Assembly (NCBI GenBank): GCA_023475105.1
Contig: JAMCWJ010000017.1
Coordinates: 1 to 49,843, forward strand
Direction of reading: 5' to 3'
Source of the DNA: Nitrospirota bacterium
GTDB taxonomy: Bacteria > Nitrospirota > Thermodesulfovibrionia > Thermodesulfovibrionales > UBA9159
Length of the DNA: 49,843 nucleotides
Shown: one piece after another, positions 9,117-17,308 of the stretch
Layout of the letters: every line of letters starts with the position of its first letter
Position numbering within the stretch: the stretch's first letter is position 1
Program-made: the position numbers and the translations under genes
The notes under the pieces: generated by a model
Seen by the model: the letters and a program-made list of their open reading frames with translations, nothing else
Database searches by the model: none
What the model was told of the DNA's origin: nothing

Positions 9117-10260
9117 ACTGCTGATACGGAATGCCTTCCGCCACAAACTCCGCACCGCGCTTACCGTGGTCGGCGTCGCGATCGCGATCATCGCCTTCGG
9201 CCTGCTCCGGACCCTGGTGGGTGTCTGGTACATGGGCGCCGAACGCTCCTCCGCGACGCGTCTCGTCGCCCGGAACGCGATCTCCCTCATCTTTCCCCTT
9301 CCGATCTCTTACAAGGAGAGGATTAGTCAGGTACAGGGCGTGAAGGAAGTGTCGTACGGCAACTGGTTCGGGGGCATCTATATCGATGAAAAGCATTTTT
9401 TCGCAAACTATGCGGTCGAGCCGAAGACCTACCTTGACCTCTATCCCGAGATCGTGCTCCCCCCAGCTGAGAAGACCGCCTTCATCCGCGATCGCAAGGG
9501 CTGTATTGTGGGGCAGAAGCTGGCAGACCGGTACGGATGGAAGATAGGCGACATCATAACCCTCAGGGGGACGATCTTCCCGGGCCAGTGGGAATTCGTC
9601 CTCCGGGGAATCTATCGCGGGGCCGAGAAGAGTACCGAAGAGCGCGCCCTCCTCTTTCATTGGGACTATCTCAACGAAACGCTCAGGAAGACGGCGCCTC
9701 AGAGGGCCGACCAGGTCGGGTTTTACATGATCGGCGTGGCAAATCCGGACCTCGCCGCCCAGGTGGCAGTGGAAGTCGACGCGATGTTCAAGAATTCACT
9801 GGCCGAAACCATGACGGAGACCGAACGGGCTTTCCATATGGGATTTATTGCGATGACCTCTGCGATCGTGGTCGCGATCCAGATCGTTTCGTATGTCGTC
9901 ATCGCCATTATCATGATCGTTGCAGCGAACACCATGGCGATGACGGCGAGGGAAAGGATCGCAGAGTATGCGACGTTGAAGACCCTCGGCTTCGGGGCGT
10001 TCCACATCGCTGCGATCGTGTTCGGAGAGTCTCTCTTTATCGCGATGACCGGAGGCCTGCTCGGCGTGCTCCTCACCTTTCCCGGGGCGGACTGGATCGA
10101 AACGGAGTTGAGCCAGTATTTTCCGTCTTTCAGTGTTTCGCCGTCGACGGTGTATCTCGACCTCCTGGCATCGCTGATGATAGGAGCAGTCGCCGGCGTC
10201 TTCCCGACCTGGCGCGGCGCAACGATCCGGATCGCCGAAGGTCTTCGGAGGATCGGATAG
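9103..10260 (+). CDS. FtsX/MacB-like ABC permease (first of a pair)
   Basis: A 385-residue permease with an N-terminal transmembrane helix ([16 protein letters not shown]), a large periplasmic MacB-core-like domain (about 45-245) and three C-terminal helices with the FtsX pattern ([19 protein letters not shown] between the second and third helices). It pairs with the permease starting at 10263, so the transporter is a heterodimer of two separate permeases plus the ATPase, unlike fused MacB. It overlaps the ATPase gene upstream and has a 2-bp gap to the next gene. Confidence 0.9.
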   Translation: MFILKLLIRNAFRHKLRTALTVVGVAIAIIAFGLLRTLVGVWYMGAERSSATRLVARNAISLIFPLPISYKERISQVQGVKEVSYGNWFGGIYIDEKHFFANYAVEPKTYLDLYPEIVLPPAEKTAFIRDRKGCIVGQKLADRYGWKIGDIITLRGTIFPGQWEFVLRGIYRGAEKSTEERALLFHWDYLNETLRKTAPQRADQVGFYMIGVANPDLAAQVAVEVDAMFKNSLAETMTETERAFHMGFIAMTSAIVVAIQIVSYVVIAIIMIVAANTMAMTARERIAEYATLKTLGFGAFHIAAIVFGESLFIAMTGGLLGVLLTFPGADWIETELSQYFPSFSVSPSTVYLDLLASLMIGAVAGVFPTWRGATIRIAEGLRRIG

Positions 10261-10262
10261 CG

Positions 10263-11429
10263 ATGGGCATTCCCTATTCCTATAGTTTTCGGAACCTCTG
10301 GACGCGCCGCCTCACCACGATCCTGACCGCATCCGGCATGGCGCTCGTCGTCTTTGTCTTTTCCGCCACACTTATGCTCGCCGAAGGCCTGCAAAAAACC
10401 TTGGTAGACACCGGCTCCTACGACAATGTCGTAGTAATCCGCAAGTCTTCGACCTCCGAGGTGCAGAGCGCCGTCGACCGTCAGCAGGCGTCCATTTTGG
10501 AGAGCCAGCCCGAGGTGGCCATAGGGGAGAACGGACGACCTTTTTTCGCGAGAGAGCTGGTCGTCCTTATCAATCTTCCGAAACGGCGGAGCAGTAAACC
10601 CTCCAATGTGGTGATACGGGGCATCTCGGCGGCATCCCTGCTGCTCAGGCCCCAGGTGCGACTCGTTGAAGGGCGGATGCCGAGACCGGGCTCGGCGGAA
10701 GTCGTTTCAGGGAAGAACATTGCCGAGCGTTTTCAGGGGGGCGGCATCGGGGAGACCGTGCGTTTCGGCATGCGCAATTGGACGGTCGTCGGGGTATTCG
10801 ATGCGGGAAATACGGGATTCAGCTCGGAGATCTGGGGCGATGTCGATCAGTTGATGCAGGCCTTCAGGCGACAGGCCTATTCATCGGTGCTGTTCAGATT
10901 GCGCGATTCTTCGGAATTCGAAGGGTTCAGGAAGCGGGTCGAAAACGACCCCAGGCTGACCGTCGAAGCGAAACGGGAAAAGATCTACTATCAGGAGCAG
11001 TCGGAGATGATGGCGAAATTTCTGCGCATCCTCGGCGTCACCCTCACGATCGTTTTTTCCCTCGGGGCCGTCATCGGCGCCATGATCACCATGTATGCGG
11101 CGGTCGCCCAGCGGACGACGGAGATCGGAACGTTGCGTGCGCTCGGTTTTCAGAAGAAGAGCATCCTCGGCGCCTTTGTGCTCGAAGCGCTTTTCCTCGG
11201 CCTGGTCGGCGGCTGCCTCGGACTTTTTTTCGCGTCCTTTCTGCAGCTCATCACGATCTCGACCATGAACTGGCAGACCTTTGCGGAACTGGCGTTCAGT
11301 TTTACACTCACCGTCGGTATTGCCTGGAAATCCCTTGCCTTCTCGCTTATCATGGGATTTGCAGGCGGGGTCCTGCCCGCCTTCAGGGCGGCGAGGATGA
11401 GCATCGTGGAGGCGTTGCGGGCCGGCTGA
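10263..11429 (+). CDS. FtsX/MacB-like ABC permease (second of a pair)
   Basis: A 388-residue permease starting MGIPYSYSFRNLWTRRLTT. A much longer open frame extends upstream, but that part is a shadow of the first permease; the ATG at 10263 is the natural start by homology and position. It has an N-terminal helix, a periplasmic domain (about 45-270) and three C-terminal helices with the family signature QRTTEIGTLRALGFQKKSI before the third helix. It completes the adaptor-ATPase-permease-permease operon. Confidence 0.9.
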   Translation: MGIPYSYSFRNLWTRRLTTILTASGMALVVFVFSATLMLAEGLQKTLVDTGSYDNVVVIRKSSTSEVQSAVDRQQASILESQPEVAIGENGRPFFARELVVLINLPKRRSSKPSNVVIRGISAASLLLRPQVRLVEGRMPRPGSAEVVSGKNIAERFQGGGIGETVRFGMRNWTVVGVFDAGNTGFSSEIWGDVDQLMQAFRRQAYSSVLFRLRDSSEFEGFRKRVENDPRLTVEAKREKIYYQEQSEMMAKFLRILGVTLTIVFSLGAVIGAMITMYAAVAQRTTEIGTLRALGFQKKSILGAFVLEALFLGLVGGCLGLFFASFLQLITISTMNWQTFAELAFSFTLTVGIAWKSLAFSLIMGFAGGVLPAFRAARMSIVEALRAG

Positions 11430-11989
11430 TTATCCCCGGCTGTGCGTAAAAGCATGACCCCCGTGACGAGGAGCAGGACATACAGACCTTGCCGGTGTTG
11501 CTCCTCGTTCACCTTCCCGAAGATTGAACGCCCGCGAGCATTTCCACTGCCATAGCGGTGACACGTTCTTCGAGCAACGTTGTGATCAGGAGTTTCTCAA
11601 GAACCGTCGGCGGTAAAACTGAATCATCAGCGGACCCGCCGACCCCTCACTCTTTGAGTCGTAGGCAATCATACACCCCCCGCTGGAGGGGGATTGGAGG
11701 GGTTGGGGGATGAATGTGATATTGCCTACGACTCAAAAAGCAAGGAGCCGTGACCCCACTGAAATGCTCATCGAGCGCTTTTCGCTATATTAACATCCCT
11801 CATCGCACAAAGGCAACACGGTTTTTTCCCCTCCCTGCAAGACGCGGGATGTGCCGGTTCCGCTTACCATACCTCCAGGGCCGCATCGAGTTTCACCCGT
11901 ATCGAAGGGTCAGCCCCACGGGCGAGGTGCCGACGACATGCTTGTGCAGTTCCCGGAGCGTCTTTTCGTCCGCATCGTCCCTTCTCTTA
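11430..11989. other. Intergenic region with a MITE-like inverted repeat
   Basis: No intact gene is seen in these 560 bp. An 85-bp inverted-repeat element lies at 11653-11737. On the minus strand just beyond the CobW stop, a short open stretch reads EYNDKRRDDADEKTLRELHK and ends near 11889. It looks protein-like but is in another frame and lacks a start, so it may be a frameshifted tail of the CobW gene or a gene remnant. Confidence 0.5.
11653..11737. repeat. 85-bp element with 17-bp perfect terminal inverted repeats
   Basis: The left end TTTGAGTCGTAGGCAAT (11653-11669) is the exact inverse complement of the right end ATTGCCTACGACTCAAA (11721-11737). The interior is G-rich on the plus strand (GCTGGAGGGGGATTGG...). 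It codes for nothing. The form is that of a miniature inverted-repeat element or a strong hairpin; no clear target duplication is visible. Confidence 0.65.
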
Positions 11990-12919
11990 TCATTGTACTC
12001 CTTTTCCCCGATTTTCTGCTTCTGATGCGGAGCAGAAAACAAGGGGCGCCTTTTGAGGGGGGGAAGGCAGACCCTCTCTTTTCAGGCCCGCGCCGATCAT
12101 GACGAGCCGGCCCTCGGCGATCTCCTTTCCGAAGCGGTTCCAGCCGATTTTGCCGCAGGAGAGGTCGAACCTGAAAGGCCCCTCATCGGTCCGCACGAGG
12201 GCCTTCGCCCTCACCACATTCCCGAAGGCCCCACGGGACATCTCTTCGAAGAGATTCTGATACCAGGAAAGTTCACCCGTGCCCTCAAGGCGCACCGACG
12301 CCGTCTCGAAATCGAAATGGGGGAGATGTTTCCGCAGGGTTCGTTCGTTCCCGGAAAGGACCGGAAGCGGGATGTCTATGGCCGCGTTCACTGCGGGAAG
12401 GATTATCGCCTTCGCATTCATGCCCTCGACGATCCCCACCGTCCCGGCCACTTGGTCCCTGCCCGCAAGATCGGCCTTGTTCACAAGAATGACGTCCGAG
12501 TTCGCAATCTGGTCCTCGAAAAACGTCCCGTACATCCGGCTCTCGTAAAAATCGATGAATTCCGTTGCGTCGATGATCCCCACCACCGTGACAGGGCGTA
12601 TCTTAAGGGCGTCCAGGGCCTCGAGCACGCCGGAGGGCGAGGCGACGCCGCTCGGCTCGATCACGAGATGCTCCGGCGAGAGCGTGGCCGCGATCTTCTG
12701 CAAGGTCGTCATCAGGTCGAACTTGAGCGTACAGCAGACGCATCCGCTCGGCAGTTCTATCGATTCGATGCCGGAGGAGGAATAGATCTCGCCGTCTATC
12801 CCTACCTCGCCGAAATCGTTCACAAGGACGACCGTCTTTTCCCGGGAGTTCTTCAGGAATTGACGTATGAACGTCGTCTTGCCTGCCCCCAATAATCCGC
12901 ATACTATCGTTGTCTTCAT
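11990..12919 (-). CDS. CobW/COG0523-family metallochaperone GTPase
   Basis: A G3E-family GTPase of about 309 residues. It shows Walker A GLLGAGKTT near residue 8, the metal-site motif CVCC (GCVCCTLK) about 60 residues in, the Walker B-like VIEPSGVASP, and the guanine-specificity motif NKAD. CobW-family members insert or deliver metals such as cobalt or zinc, and homologues often accompany corrinoid methyltransferase genes, which fits the cluster from 14 kb. I chose the ATG at 12919 (MKTTIVCGLLGAGKTT), because upstream in-frame starts add a non-conserved segment. The C-terminal 30 residues look atypical for the family and an open stretch in another frame follows, so a late frameshift is possible. 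Confidence 0.85.
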   Translation of the reverse strand: MKTTIVCGLLGAGKTTFIRQFLKNSREKTVVLVNDFGEVGIDGEIYSSSGIESIELPSGCVCCTLKFDLMTTLQKIAATLSPEHLVIEPSGVASPSGVLEALDALKIRPVTVVGIIDATEFIDFYESRMYGTFFEDQIANSDVILVNKADLAGRDQVAGTVGIVEGMNAKAIILPAVNAAIDIPLPVLSGNERTLRKHLPHFDFETASVRLEGTGELSWYQNLFEEMSRGAFGNVVRAKALVRTDEGPFRFDLSCGKIGWNRFGKEIAEGRLVMIGAGLKREGLPSPPQKAPLVFCSASEAENRGKGVQ

Positions 12920-13315
12920 GATTCCCGAACCTCGCTCCTTGAATTGAATCAACGTTACAACATGCTCTACCCGCCCTTATATTATATAATGAGAGGGTTA
13001 CTAAGGAGGTCATAAGTAAAAGAGCGCCATGTGTCATTCATGCAAGCGAAGCGCGTCGGGAATCTCTCTGAAAACAAAGAAATCCCGCCGAGGCGGGACC
13101 GGACAAGCCGGAATGACGGAATAGGAGGAGATGTGCTTTCTTTCGACCTCATTTAGTAATAAGTTTATTTCGGACTGTCATTCCTTATTACGTACTCCTC
13201 GAAAAGGCTATTTCTTAGCATATCATTTTCCGAAGTTCTGTTATAGAGGAAGATGGTATCTTTCTTGCACATATTTTGTTATGGTCGAATACTCTTTGAA
13301 AAGGAGAGCGTGCGC
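12920..13315. other. Divergent intergenic region between cobW-like and osmC-like genes
   Basis: An AT-rich patch at 12977-12990 (TATATTATATAAT) contains TATAAT on both strands and could hold the minus-strand promoter of the CobW gene. A REP-like repeat occupies 13033-13117. The rest contains no recognisable gene; AAGGAGA near 13301-13307 is the ribosome binding site of the OsmC gene. Confidence 0.5.
13033..13117. repeat. REP-like palindromic repeat copy
   Basis: The left end begins GTCATTC (13033) and the right end reads GGACAAGCCGGAATGAC, the same outer sequences as the repeats bounding the GIY-YIG element at 26849-27204. It contains no coding sequence. Confidence 0.65.
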
Positions 13316-13837
13316 ATGAAAGACAACGGGAGAGATTTAAAGGAAATTGTTGCGAGGAGGCTCGAGTTTTTCAGAAAAAAGCCTGAGTCGGCGATCTACA
13401 AGCCCAAGGTTTCCTCGATGCACATCGAGGGACTTTATACCGAAACAACGGTAAGGGAACATCTCGTCAGATCGGATTACGGAGAGGCTGCGGGGGGAAC
13501 GAACAAAGCGCCGAACCCCATAGAACTTCTGCTTTCAGCCGTGGGTGCGTGCATCGAGGCCGCCTTCTATGAGTTCGCGGTGCACGAGGGCTACACGGTG
13601 CACTCGCTCTCCGTAGACGTGGAAGGCACGCTCGATCTCAGGGGATTGTTCATGATCGACGACGTTCCCGCGTGTTTCAGGGACGTCAAGTATACCTTCA
13701 CCATCGAAACCCCTGATGACGAACGGGAAATACGGAAACTCGCCGAAAAGGTGGTCGCCCATTGCCCCGTAGTCGACAGCCTTGTGAAACCGGTATCCGT
13801 CTCCGGAGATATCAGGATCACCAAGGGAAGGCAATAG
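13316..13837 (+). CDS. OsmC/Ohr-family protein
   Basis: A 173-residue protein of the OsmC fold. The two conserved cysteine contexts are present: LLSAVGACIEAAFYEFA in the long central helix and VVAHCPVVDSL near the C-terminus. OsmC/Ohr proteins reduce organic hydroperoxides via these thiols, although OsmC-like proteins of anaerobes often have unknown substrates. The start at 13316 follows AAGGAGA at good spacing; upstream in-frame codons are non-conserved. It stands alone in an intergenic neighbourhood. Confidence 0.85.
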   Translation: MKDNGRDLKEIVARRLEFFRKKPESAIYKPKVSSMHIEGLYTETTVREHLVRSDYGEAAGGTNKAPNPIELLLSAVGACIEAAFYEFAVHEGYTVHSLSVDVEGTLDLRGLFMIDDVPACFRDVKYTFTIETPDDEREIRKLAEKVVAHCPVVDSLVKPVSVSGDIRITKGRQ

Positions 13838-14163
13838 TTTAGAACGAAAAAGTGTTACCGCTGTTTTCTTTATCTCGAAAATACCCCTTACCCTTGCCCT
13901 CTCCCCCAGGGGGCGAGGGAATTCTTTCACATTGCGTGGATGCCCGCTGAGAACTTCGAGGACGGGTTCTGCGAGTATGACAGTTAAGATTGAACCATGA
14001 GACATTTTCGGCTGTTGCTCAAAGGCTGACAGATGGGGGAAAATGCCTCATGTAATGGGGTATTATTGTGCTCCCTGCGTTTCAGGTTCCCTCTGCGAGG
14101 TTGAGGAAAGGCTGTTATCAGCGCTCCGGACCTTGGCATTAAAATTGCTTTTAACCGGCCGTC
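13838..14163. other. Upstream region of the methyltransferase cluster
   Basis: This 326-bp gap shows no gene. A short palindrome (CCCTCTCCCCCAGGGGGCGAGGG-like) occurs near 13897-13920. The right end contains the sigma-54-type promoter at 14134-14149. The sequence between them could hold enhancer sites for an NtrC-type activator, but no clear paired palindromes were identified by eye. Confidence 0.5.
14134..14149 (+). promoter_or_regulatory. Sigma-54 (-24/-12) promoter
   Basis: TGGCATTAAAATTGCT matches the sigma-54 consensus TGGCAC-N5-TTGCW with one mismatch, and has the invariant GG (14135-14136) and GC (14147-14148) at the required 10-bp spacing. Transcription should start about 12 nt further, near 14160, only a few bases before the ATG at 14164. 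It would drive the receiver-like gene and, by read-through, the methyltransferase genes behind it. Confidence 0.7.
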
Positions 14164-14505
14164 ATGCATGAAGTTTTACTTTGCACCCACAACCCGATAC
14201 TGACAAAAAACTTCTACGGCATGCTGAGGGACGAAGGACTGGATGTCGCCCTTGCGGATCATCCGGCCCTTGCGGTTCAAATGGTTCTTCAGAGGCAGTA
14301 CGTTGCAGTCATCATTGACTCCGAGTCTTTCGGGCTTTCGGCCGAAGAGGCGGTAGAGATCATGCGGAGTATTTCTCCCGATATGCCCATCGTTGTAGTG
14401 GGCAACGAGACGTATACGGCAGGGGTCCTGAACGTGAGGATGCCCATTGACCTCGAGGAGTTCAAGGAAGTGATTCATACGTTGGTCGGTTCAGTAAAAC
14501 TTTAG
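14164..14505 (+). CDS. Stand-alone receiver-like protein, degenerate acidic pocket
   Basis: A 113-residue protein with the alternating beta/alpha pattern of a response-regulator receiver: LLCTHNPILTKNFYGMLRDEG, then VAVIIDSESFG with an Asp near residue 52 at the phospho-acceptor position, then MPIVVVGNE. The acidic pair normally found after the first strand is missing (CTHNP instead), so phosphorylation may be impaired. There is no output domain. It lies directly downstream of a sigma-54-type promoter and 20 bp upstream of a UroD-family methyltransferase, suggesting a regulatory or signalling role for the cluster. With the predicted transcript start near 14160 and no Shine-Dalgarno sequence, its mRNA may be essentially leaderless. 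Confidence 0.65.
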   Translation: MHEVLLCTHNPILTKNFYGMLRDEGLDVALADHPALAVQMVLQRQYVAVIIDSESFGLSAEEAVEIMRSISPDMPIVVVGNETYTAGVLNVRMPIDLEEFKEVIHTLVGSVKL

Positions 14506-14525
14506 CGAACGAAGGAGGAGAACAA

Positions 14526-15572
14526 ATGTCTATGACGCCCAGAGAGACGATCTTAAAGGCCTTTGAGATGGGCAAACCGGAGAGAGTTCCCGTGACAGTC
14601 TTCGGCGGCGGAATGTGGTCGATCAAAGACTTCGGATCGACCTTCGAAGAGCTTGCGCTGAATGCCGAGAAGATGACTGATATGTGCGTTACGGAGGCGG
14701 AAAGGATCAGAAGCGACGTCGTTTACGTCGGTTCCGGATACAACAATTTTCATGCGTCGTCGCTGGGCAAAGACTTCGGGGTCGGGATCAAGTACCGCGA
14801 AATAGGGGCGCCCGACCTGACCGCCCATTTCGTCCATTCGGAGGAAGACATCGCGAAGCTGAAGATCGAAGATGTCCACAAGGACCCCGTCGTCAAGACT
14901 GTGCTCGAAGCGACGAGGAGGGTACATGAGAAGATCGGGAAGAAGTATCTTGTCACGATGACCTGCTGGGGGCCCTTCACCCTTGCCGCGCGTTTCGTGG
15001 GTGAAGAGACGTTCATGAAGAGCACCTTCAAGAATCCGGCCCTTGTCGAAAGGATGGTCGATTTCTGCGCGCACCTTCTCATTCATCTCTATGAGCCCCT
15101 CGTAGCCGATGGATCCCTCGAATGCCTCAGTATCGCGGACCCTACCGCATCGGGAGACCTGATCAACCCCAAGCAGATGGCGCGGTTCGCGGTCCCTCCT
15201 CTCAAGAAGATGAGCGACTGGGCAAGAGGGAAAGGTGTCCACACGATCCTGCATATATGCGGCAATACGAGCGATCGCCTCGAACAGTTCATCGACACCG
15301 GATGCACCGTCATATTCTTCGACCAGAAGGTGGATATCGCGAAGGCGAAGGAGATCCTGTTCGGGAAGATGTGCTTCGGGGGCAACGTCGCCCCTGTGCA
15401 CGTGCTGCTGAATAAAACGGCCGCCGAAGTCGAACAGGTCTGCAGGGAAACGATCGGACTTGCAGGGAAGGACGGAGGGTATGTGCTCGTGCCCGGCTGC
15501 GACATACCGCCGACCATCCCATACGAAAACCTGAAGGTCTTTCACGATGTCGCCTTCAACTGGAAATACTGA
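14526..15572 (+). CDS. UroD-family corrinoid methyltransferase (MtaA/CmuA type)
   Basis: A 348-residue protein of the uroporphyrinogen-decarboxylase superfamily, in the branch that includes MtaA, MtbA, CmuA and bacterial O-demethylase methyltransferases. The zinc-binding elements of that branch are visible: HICGNT in the C-terminal half and a distal Cys in VPGCDIPPTIP. Such enzymes either methylate a corrinoid protein from a methyl donor or take methyl from it. Genes for the corrinoid protein, an MtrH-like enzyme and the activator follow in the same direction. The start follows AAGGAGGAG at good spacing. The methyl donor is not deducible. Confidence 0.85.
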   Translation: MSMTPRETILKAFEMGKPERVPVTVFGGGMWSIKDFGSTFEELALNAEKMTDMCVTEAERIRSDVVYVGSGYNNFHASSLGKDFGVGIKYREIGAPDLTAHFVHSEEDIAKLKIEDVHKDPVVKTVLEATRRVHEKIGKKYLVTMTCWGPFTLAARFVGEETFMKSTFKNPALVERMVDFCAHLLIHLYEPLVADGSLECLSIADPTASGDLINPKQMARFAVPPLKKMSDWARGKGVHTILHICGNTSDRLEQFIDTGCTVIFFDQKVDIAKAKEILFGKMCFGGNVAPVHVLLNKTAAEVEQVCRETIGLAGKDGGYVLVPGCDIPPTIPYENLKVFHDVAFNWKY

Positions 15573-15633
15573 GTTCTTTTATCCGGTCATCGAAGGGAGG
15601 TGAACACGCAGCGACAGGGGAGGAGGTTGAATT

Positions 15634-16155
15634 ATGGGAATATTTGCTGAGCTGAAAAAAATGTTCGCCCGGCAAGACAGCCCTTCCGGGCAGGAAAAGG
15701 AGGCAAAAATGGCTGACGAAAAAAAGATGACGGCGCAGGAAGTAAACGACTACATGAAAAAGCAGATGGGGTTCGTTCCGAGGATGTTCCAGATCATCAA
15801 CACCGTGACGCCCGATCCGGGAAAGACCTTTGCTGATTTCTACGCGTCAATTTTCGGGGACGGAGCACTTTCGAAAAAGGTCAAGGAACTGATGTTCATG
15901 GCCGGCGGGGTCGGATACTGCTCACCCCGGTGCATCATCCACGTCATCCCCGCGATCAATGCGGGCGCGACCACGGGTGAGATCTTCGAAGCTGCCGCAG
16001 TCGGCATGACCCTAGCGGGCTTCGTCCCGGGAGGGCCGGGCATTCCCTATGCCTTCGAATATGCCCTCAAGTGCCTCGACATAGAAGCAAAGTACAGAAA
16101 GGGTGAGAGCTGGGAATATCTCCCGCCGCCCAAGTTCGATCACGGGGTGTTCTAA
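15634..16155 (+). CDS. AhpD/carboxymuconolactone-decarboxylase-like protein
   Basis: A 173-residue protein with a low-complexity N-terminus (about 1-30) and an AhpD-like all-helical core. The redox motif is altered: Cys96 and Cys100 followed by His103 (YCSPRCIIH), i.e. CX3CX2H instead of the CX2CX3H of AhpD. Family members act as thiol peroxidase adaptors or decarboxylases; neither role is established here. The second possible start (ATG at 15709, MADEKKMTAQ) would remove the extension. It sits between two methyltransferase genes, so a redox or accessory function in methyl transfer is plausible. Confidence 0.75.
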   Translation: MGIFAELKKMFARQDSPSGQEKEAKMADEKKMTAQEVNDYMKKQMGFVPRMFQIINTVTPDPGKTFADFYASIFGDGALSKKVKELMFMAGGVGYCSPRCIIHVIPAINAGATTGEIFEAAAVGMTLAGFVPGGPGIPYAFEYALKCLDIEAKYRKGESWEYLPPPKFDHGVF

Positions 16156-16241
16156 AACTCACGGACCTCGGGGCAAAGGCCGGGAACGGGGGATGCGTGT
16201 TCGCCCTGTCCCTGCCCGGCCTGTGAAAGTTCAAAAAGAGA

Positions 16242-16272
16242 GGGCAACCTTCTCCGCGGGAGAAGGTTGCCC
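16242..16272 (+). other. Strong intergenic RNA hairpin in the methyltransferase operon
   Basis: GGGCAACCTTCTCC (16242-16255) and its perfect complement at 16259-16272 form a 14-bp stem with a 3-nt loop. No T-run follows, so it is not a classic intrinsic terminator. It may stabilise the upstream mRNA or partially attenuate transcription between the AhpD-like gene and the MtrH-like gene. Confidence 0.6.
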
Positions 16273-16328
16273 TGTAAAGAAAGAAACGTATCTCAGTATA
16301 CCACAGATTCCGCCCGAAAGGAGAAAGG

Positions 16329-17276
16329 ATGTTCAGGTTTTCACGTCAACAGAAGGTCTTCGAGATATCGGGGTCAAAGATAGGCGGCCAGCCCGGAGAG
16401 AATCCACCGCTGCTCATCGCGTCCATGTTTCATAACAAGGACAGGATCCTTGCCGACAGAAAGGGAAATTTTGACAGGCAAAAGGCGAAGGAACTCATAA
16501 AAAAGCAGGAGGAGCTTTCCTCGTCAACGGGGATTCCCGGAATGGTGGCAATGGTGGCGAATACGCCCGAGGAAGCTCAAATTTACATAGATTTTTTTCT
16601 TGAGACTACGGATATGCCTTTTGGAATCGATATGTGGGTCGCCGAGAAAAGAGCAAAGGCTACCGAATACGTCTCAAAGCTCGGCGTCCAGGACAAGTTT
16701 CTCTATAACAGCATCACCCCCTGGGACAAGGATATCAAGGGACAGGTGAACAAGCTCAAAGACCTCGGGATAAAGCACGTCGTCGTGCAGGCCTTTGACG
16801 ATACCGACCAGTCCCCTGCGGGACGCCTCAAGTCCCTCGAAGGCATCCTTGCACAAGGCGCCGACAGTTTCTCTACGGTGATCGTGGACACGTCGGTCAT
16901 GAACCTTCCCGCCACATCATTCTCTTTGCTCGCGAACAGGCTCATCAAGGAGAAACTCTGCCTTCCGTGCGGAGGCGCCTATTCGAACGGCACGCACATG
17001 TGGAAGGACGCAAAAACGATCTGGAGTCTCGACGGATTCAGGGCCATGGACGCGGTCGCCCAGGGGATGTCCTCGGTGTTGTGGAGCGACTTCAATTTCT
17101 ACGGACCGATCGTGACCGCGCCGAGAATCTTTCCGGCGGTGGCCACCGCACATATACTGCTTTCGACACTCGTCTATGACGAGACAAAAGCGATCTTCGC
17201 CAATCCCGCCCTCCCTATACGGAAACACTTCGGAGAGTTCATCACGAAGCTCGAAGAGGGCGGTACAAGAAAGTAA
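16329..17276 (+). CDS. MtrH-family tetrahydropterin methyltransferase
   Basis: A 315-residue protein resembling the H subunit of methanogen tetrahydromethanopterin S-methyltransferase. In bacteria the same family acts as methyltransferase II of O-demethylase and related systems, moving methyl from a corrinoid protein to tetrahydrofolate. Typical features are the N-terminal FEISGSKIGGQPGENPP, a TIM-barrel pattern and the acidic segments around FGIDMW. The start follows AAAGGAG. In a bacterium of this type the product, methyl-tetrahydrofolate, could feed the Wood-Ljungdahl pathway; that is inference. Confidence 0.88.
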   Translation: MFRFSRQQKVFEISGSKIGGQPGENPPLLIASMFHNKDRILADRKGNFDRQKAKELIKKQEELSSSTGIPGMVAMVANTPEEAQIYIDFFLETTDMPFGIDMWVAEKRAKATEYVSKLGVQDKFLYNSITPWDKDIKGQVNKLKDLGIKHVVVQAFDDTDQSPAGRLKSLEGILAQGADSFSTVIVDTSVMNLPATSFSLLANRLIKEKLCLPCGGAYSNGTHMWKDAKTIWSLDGFRAMDAVAQGMSSVLWSDFNFYGPIVTAPRIFPAVATAHILLSTLVYDETKAIFANPALPIRKHFGEFITKLEEGGTRK

Positions 17277-17308
17277 GGGAAGGAAATAAGAAAGGAGACG
17301 AAACGTTC

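Noticed and set aside
9537..10262. Upstream extension of the second FtsX permease frame
   Set aside because: This part overlaps the first permease in another frame and is not protein-like; the family N-terminus starts at 10263.
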